DNA of 62,236 nucleotides from Fragilaria crotonensis (Eukaryota > Bacillariophyta > Fragilariophyceae > Fragilariales > Fragilariaceae). Positions 56,784-62,236 of the stretch are shown one piece after another. The stretch lies in assembly GCA_022925895.1 (NCBI GenBank), contig JAKSYS010000356.1, positions 1 to 62,236 of the forward strand, read 5' to 3'. Made by a program: the position numbers and the translations under genes. Positions within the stretch are counted from its first letter, which is position 1. Every line of letters starts with the position of its first letter. Below the pieces are notes generated by a model. That model was not told where the DNA came from and made no database searches. It saw only the letters and a program-made list of their open reading frames with translations.

Positions 56784-58720
56784 ATGCCCGAGTTGCAACG
56801 GCACCTCGTACTCCTACTTGCGTTGTTCTCCAACATCTACACCTCTGATTCGAGGCGGGACCTCCTATATAGCGCCACGGATGGAAATTGTGCCTCAGTA
56901 AAGAACGAGGACCTACTTGGTCGAGTGACAAGTGGCTGCAACAACGATGCAACATCATGCGGACTTTGGTTTGCCAAAAGCAGTATTCCGAATTCAGGTC
57001 TGGGGATGTATGCAGGAAGAAATTTTGATAAGGGAGAGCATATGATGGTATCGGGAGATATTGTGATCCCTATCGTTGACATGGAAATGCATCAGGAGAT
57101 AATTGATCTTTCTTGGGACTCATACACCTGGGACTTGAAGCGGCATGACAATGACGGATTGAAAGGCGTGTTTTGCCTCTCCGGGCTTCGGATCAGCGGC
57201 CACAGCTTTTCAGATTTGCATAATGTCGATGAAATGAAGATCGACCACTCGCTTGTGGGGTTGCAACGCACAGGAGCTGGTGCGTTTACCCTATCATAAC
57301 CGGAAATCCATTGCGTGTGTCCATACCGGCAGGCCAAGAACTATTCGTGCATTGTAAGTTTGGGCTGTTTCTTTCTGCTTCCATGTTCTGCAGTGACAGA
57401 CAGGACAATGCTTAGGAGGATGTGAACTCGACTCACATTCGCTCGCATCACGTTCTAGACGGTGATTCCTGGTTTTATCATCGAGTGCAAGACCTAGGCC
57501 CAATCCCGACGACTGGCGATCTCCTAAGGCCAATACCTTGCTAACGAAATGGGATTCTTGCGTCGACAACATGAGGGAAGATACGATCCTGCTTTCAAGG
57601 ATTTGTGGGAAACCTTTGTTTGACGTCGCCGTACAGCGACACCTCCAGAAGATTCTTCGCATTGCCCAAAATTGGGAGGAGACGGAGCAAGTCTTGCAGA
57701 TGGGTTTGGTCAACCTCCGAAAGCAGCATCGACACGCTCTCTTGTTTCAAGAGCATGGTATATGTGCTGACAATTTACGAGGGTGTCTCCGAGATTCCTC
57801 AGGCTGGACGCGGTGCATTTGCGACCAAGTTTCTGAAAAAGGTGCCATTGTCGCCCCTTTTGCCACTCGTGCATATCCCGATTCGCAAGCGGCTTGAGAT
57901 GTTTCAACCCGACTTTTCAGTTGAAACGTTGTCAACAAGACCACTGTAGGGCAGCAGTTGCTCATCAACTACTGCTTTGGACATCGGCATTCCACGATGC
58001 TACTGTGTCCGTACGGCCTCCTGACGGGTCTTATCAATCATGCTAGGACACCCAATGTGAAGTTACGATGGTCGGACCCCAAGCGAAGTGCGCATTCTCC
58101 GGAATGGCTCAACAAGACTGTCGAAGAATTCGCCGAGGTCAAGTTTTCTGTCTTGTCTATGGAGTTGGTGGCCATTCGTGATATTGAGCCAGATGAAGAA
58201 GTTGTCCTCGATTATGGCGAGGAGTGGGAAGCAGCTTGGAACGCGCACGTTGCATCGTGGAGTCCAGTTAAAGGAGCGTCGTCACACGAATTAGCGTCCG
58301 AACTCAACGAAGGCAATGACACTAAGATACTGCGAACAGTATTTGAGCAATTCGAAGATCCATATCCTGATGCTGTACACATCCGATTTGATTTGGCTTT
58401 TTCAAAGGAAATTGGAAGGAATTCTGGAAGGAAGACTGGAAAATGGGACACTGCTGCAGCGTACAATTACATGGGATTCAGATGTGGCACAGTGTGATAT
58501 TCTGAGTGTCAGGCATGACGACGACGGCAACACTTTCTACAACACTATCTACTGGAACGATGAATTGGAGGAGCACGAAAAGGTCCAGGAGTCCTCGCGA
58601 GGCCTTCGTGTTCAGGAGAATCCTACACGGCGGACTACCTTCAGCAAAACGTATTCCGCCATGACATTCGCATACCGGATGAGATGTTCTGACTCATGGA
58701 AAAATCAGTTGAGTCAATAA
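56784..58720 (+). pseudogene. Secreted double-SET-domain paralogue, frameshifted
   Basis: Close relative of the gene at 51636-53590 with the same order of parts: signal peptide (LQRHLVLLLALFSNIYTS), first SET half (GLWFAKSSIPNSGLGMYAGR), a GTAAG intron donor near 57355, and second half (LLINYCFGHRHSTMLLCP near 57958, SMELVAIRDIEPDEEVVLDY near 58160). It has at least five small length changes relative to the other copy, at about 57290, 57620, 57735, 57850, 57940 and again after 58430, each breaking the frame. It does retain the CT at 58530 that the other copy lacks. As written no full protein is made. Confidence 0.82.
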
Positions 58721-58877
58721 ACGATTACTGCCTCTATGCTTGCCCATGTAGCGATGGTTGGCTGCATTTGATGACCAGCCTGCACTTTCTTGTATTAATC
58801 AACAACTAACGAGTACGTCACGGGATTCCAACCTATGCTCTTAACAATCGTGTTGATACCACTCATTGTGCGAGGGT

Positions 58878-61800
58878 TCATGCTATGGTTATCTCCCAGT
58901 CCACAAGAGCCGAAACGTCTGGTTTACGGAGGACCAAGACCTTCACAACACTGTCGTATTCAAACTCAATTGGTGCACCATCCGAAACGACCACAGAGCT
59001 TGGGGGCACGTCGACTCCCATAACGACGATGCGTTCAATCATACGGTCACCTTTCATGTCGTCAATTTCGATGCCCAGCCAGAGCCAACGGTGACTGAGT
59101 TTCTGATGCTGTCCTCGTGGACCGAAATGTCGCTTGAGCAAATTCAGACCGCTTCTGGTGACCAAACGTCTCTTCGTCGTCCATGTAGAGTGTCCCTACT
59201 GCATTTTTGGACGGATCGAGAGCAACATATATCGAGTACGGATCCTTTTTCATCATGTAGGCGCTGCGACGGAGTCGTAACTTACGCGGAATGATCGACC
59301 TCCTCGTTGATACACAGAATCTTGTCGATATCCGCAGCCACGGTCAGCGTTTTAACGCCGATTTCGGCGCCAGCTTGAGATACGACCATGCTCGTATCGA
59401 CATCGTACCAAATATCCTTGGAAGGAAGCGCACAATAGCCTCAGTGGCGCCAGCGTTCACTGGACGGATGAGTAGGTCGGAACCGATCAAATATTGCTCA
59501 TCAGTAGCAAAGAGAGCCTCCGTTTTGGGTATTGCATCCACATCGTTCTCATGACGGGCATCCCACTTTCACCAGCTTCGTGGAAGACTGTATACCACAT
59601 GGGAAGCAGAGCATATCGCGCCATAGCAGAGGCTCGAGGCGTCTCATAGTTTCTTCGCCAAACATCCAAGGCCTCGCCTCTTGGCATCGTGGATGCGCGT
59701 GACCGCGGAAGAAGGGTTGGTAGGCGCCAGCCTGCATCCAACGTGTCATGAGCTCAGCATCGGGGTTGCCGAAAAATCCACCGACATCAGCGCCGACGAA
59801 CGACAGAGCAGCGACATTGAGACTCAAAAGCATGGGATTCGATACTTTCAAATGAGACCACTCTGCTAAGTTGTCACCAGTCCAGATAGCTCCATAGCGC
59901 TGACTCCTGCAAAAAAGGCTCTGCTCAGGACGAACGGGCGGGCGTCTTCTTCGGGCTGGTTGCGACGAATCTGGCCCAAACCAGTAGCCTTGTGAAAGAG
60001 CATTCATAAAGGTTATGCCATTCACGATGCTCTTCACCGTTCAAATTAAGCAAGTCTTTCTGCATGCTAACTTCTGGACCGTTGAAAACAGACGGCTCGT
60101 TCATATCGTTCCAGGTGAAGAGAGACGGAGTTGACCCCTGGTAGCGGTCGTAGGCAAACTGGTCAGCCCACCAGCTACGAACCTTGTCGGCGGTGAAATC
60201 AAGGTAGGACGACGATCCTGGCCAGCACCAACCGTCGAAATCCTTCTTTCCGTCTTTGTCCTTGATGTAGAGCCCTTCTGATGGCATCCTTATGAATTCG
60301 GTATGCATTGTCGCGGAAGATATGTGGTCAATCAATAGTTACCATGCGACGTCCTTGGCTCCATAGCCGATTGATCATTGTCTTCGGATCGGGGAAGAGA
60401 TTGCTATCCCATGTGAAGTAACGCTTACCGTCGGTGTGTTCAATATCAAGCCACAAGACATCGTACGGATAATCGAGCTCTTCGAATGTTTCATGAACGT
60501 AGAAAACATCCTTCTCATCTTTGTAATTCCAACGGCATTGATGGTAGCCCAAGCTAAACATAGGGGAAGAGGCGTAGTGCCGGTGATCTTGGAATACTGT
60601 CTGTAGAGGTCACTTGGGCTCGAACCGGGAAGAAGGAACAGGTCGATAATGCCACTTTCACTGATCCAATGAGTTGACTTTCCAGCATTCTCTGCAGCAA
60701 CATCAACGTATGTTTCGGTAGGATTGAACCAAAAGAAGCCTGACGTTCCAGTCTCGCGCTATGACTAACAATAAGGGGCACATGCCCAGAGAGCCATGGT
60801 TTCATCCAATTCATACTGAAGACGTCGAGATTATACAACCTGTAGGGCTGCTGATAGTGGGCACCCTCGCCAAGTGTAGTCTTGAGCTCCGTTGACGAAG
60901 CATGCTCAGGAGTCCAAATAGATGGCTCGACTGAGGGAAGGTAACATCCATGCCGACACTCATTGACCATTTGGTTTGGAATCTGTGTGTGACTGAAAGC
61001 TTTCCTCCCACATTCCTTGGCGATCTAGTTCCGACGAGTCGGTCAATTTGCGGTGCTCATGCAAATCATTATCAACTTCTTTCTTTTCCTCACGAGTGCC
61101 ATCAGCGTAAATCGCTAAGCCGTCTTCCCAGTATCCAACAATCTCTTTTTCTGGTTCATTCTCAGCTTTCTTCTGGTCCTCGACAGGAATTTCATCAGCC
61201 GCTTTGTCTGTTTGTTGATCCTTCGAACGTCGAACTTCAAAGTGCATCATATCCTGTCCATTGATGACCATGATCGGCCCGAGCTCCAACGTGGCCTCAC
61301 GGTATAGGGACAGAGTAAACGGTTCAAGACGCACCACCAGCAACATGCTTTGCGTCGAACCTTTGGCATCTCCATACTGCAATGCTGTGAAATTCGTAAT
61401 TTCTTCGTCAGCAGGCACCACTTTTGACAACAAGGCCTTGTGCTCGTCATCGCTATCAGGACGAATCCATTGGGCGTGAGCGGCAGGTAGAAGCTTCTCG
61501 TCAATCAGAACTAGGTCATCGTAGGTGACACGGGCATGTTCATGGCTTACCAGCTGCCCCGTACGATTCGTGGATACGGACGCGCAGCAACCCATCTGCC
61601 ATGGCGTGGACTGACCAGTGCAATTCCTGAAGACCAGTCGAGGTTTTGGGAGCAACATTAATCAAAGTACCAGTCAAGGGGAGGGGCTCCACGGACAAAA
61701 GGGTCTAACTTGCCATCGCCTTTCCTCCCAAAATGCGGGAGGAAAATGATTTCCAAAGAGAGGACTCTTCTTCAGGTTCTTTTACTCCTTCGGAAGGGAG

Positions 61801-61971
61801 ATGGAAGTGCAGACTGTCCTTCACAAGCTTGTATTTGTAAAGTGATGCCGAGGCTTTCTCACGATGACGGCGACAAAAGCTAGTTTGATCACAAGTGCGG
61901 AACTTGGATCGGTCAACGGCAAAGGCCGTTGCGTAGATAGAAAAGCAAAGAAGACTCCAAAGAGGCGTCAT
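58878..61971 (-). pseudogene. GH31 glucosidase II alpha-like gene, frameshifted
   Basis: Glucosidase II trims glucose from N-glycans in the ER. The start at 61971 gives a signal peptide (MTPLWSLLCFSIYATAFA) and the family opening VDRSKFRTCDQTSFCRRHR. Onward: [86 protein letters not shown], the catalytic [10 protein letters not shown] (about 60084-60113), YGAIWTGDNLAEWSHLKVS (acid/base Asp near 59875), GADVGGFFGNPDAELMTRWM, and the end LRKPDVSALVDWEITIA at 58878. At least ten changes of frame occur, several being single bases; two near 61690-61730 compensate each other. No stop-free reading exists. Catalytic residues remain intact, so decay would be recent or the sequence contains errors. Convergent with the SET gene at 56784. 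Confidence 0.85.
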
Positions 61972-62236
61972 GGTGGAAATGACTGTGGAAACTTCCGGGA
62001 TGGGCACGGGAATTGTGCTCCGTACGACAGTACGCTTGTACATACTGGAGTAGAGTAATGTCAACTCCCCCCGCAAATACTGCTGTTGTCCTCAATATTC
62101 CACACAGCATCAATCCTGACCATGGCGGGATTGTATGGAGAGGAGGTCTTGACGACCACACACTCCCTTGATGAGTGGTAGGAGTAAATCATCCAGCAGA
62201 TAGGTTTTGTCATAAAAATTAATGGCATAAACAATA
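61972..62236. other. Upstream region of the GH31 gene
   Basis: No further gene recognised before the window ends. Confidence 0.45.

Noticed and set aside
1-62236. CRISPR arrays, bacterial operons, tRNA or rRNA genes
   Set aside because: The genes have spliceosomal introns and eukaryotic targeting signals, no regularly spaced repeats resemble CRISPR, and I could not recognise a tRNA cloverleaf or rRNA by eye.

Overview
The window is nuclear DNA from a photosynthetic stramenopile, most likely a diatom. Genes carry few, short GT-AG introns (45 to 201 nt). One protein (11742-12311) has the layered presequence of a thylakoid-lumen protein in a complex plastid: signal peptide, Phe at the cleavage site, then a twin-Arg lumen signal. 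The transposons (Copia with an HADT-type protease, Ty3/Gypsy, a Crypton with a GCR1_C domain, a Plavaka-like DDE element) and the tandem-SET proteins fit diatom genomes. The species cannot be named from the sequence.

Layout. 1-900: broken piece of a GH31 glucosidase II alpha gene. 3296-8495: Ty3/Gypsy element with almost identical LTRs and a perfect 5-bp target duplication but a frameshifted interior. 10042-32594: the main gene island, holding argininosuccinate lyase, a thylakoid-lumen protein, a rhodoquinone-synthesis enzyme of the RquA family, a coiled-coil protein, a membrane-anchored double-SET protein, a 3-hydroxyacyl-CoA dehydratase fused to a Rossmann-type domain, a disrupted SMP-30-like beta-propeller, a METTL26/DUF938 methyltransferase, a TA-flanked inverted-repeat element, guanylate kinase, and the CAF-1 p60 chromatin assembly subunit with E2F-like sites upstream. 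33000-51000: transposon-rich DNA with CTTCTTCG hairpins, two Crypton remnants, a Plavaka-like transposase and a Copia element. 51600-62236: a locally duplicated block in which a secreted SET gene faces a GH31 glucosidase gene; one copy of the pair is truncated, the other is frameshifted, and a broken TRM13 gene lies between them. The window's left edge appears to be a third copy of the same junction.

The genes are mostly unrelated housekeeping functions (arginine/urea cycle, nucleotide kinase, chromatin assembly, very-long-chain fatty acid elongation, ER glycan trimming, tRNA methylation) and do not form one pathway. The most unusual are RquA, which would let mitochondria make rhodoquinone for low-oxygen respiration, the dehydratase-Rossmann fusion, and the secreted or membrane-anchored SET proteins. 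Many frameshifts in the repeated part are single-base changes, several in homopolymers, so real decay and assembly error both have to be considered.
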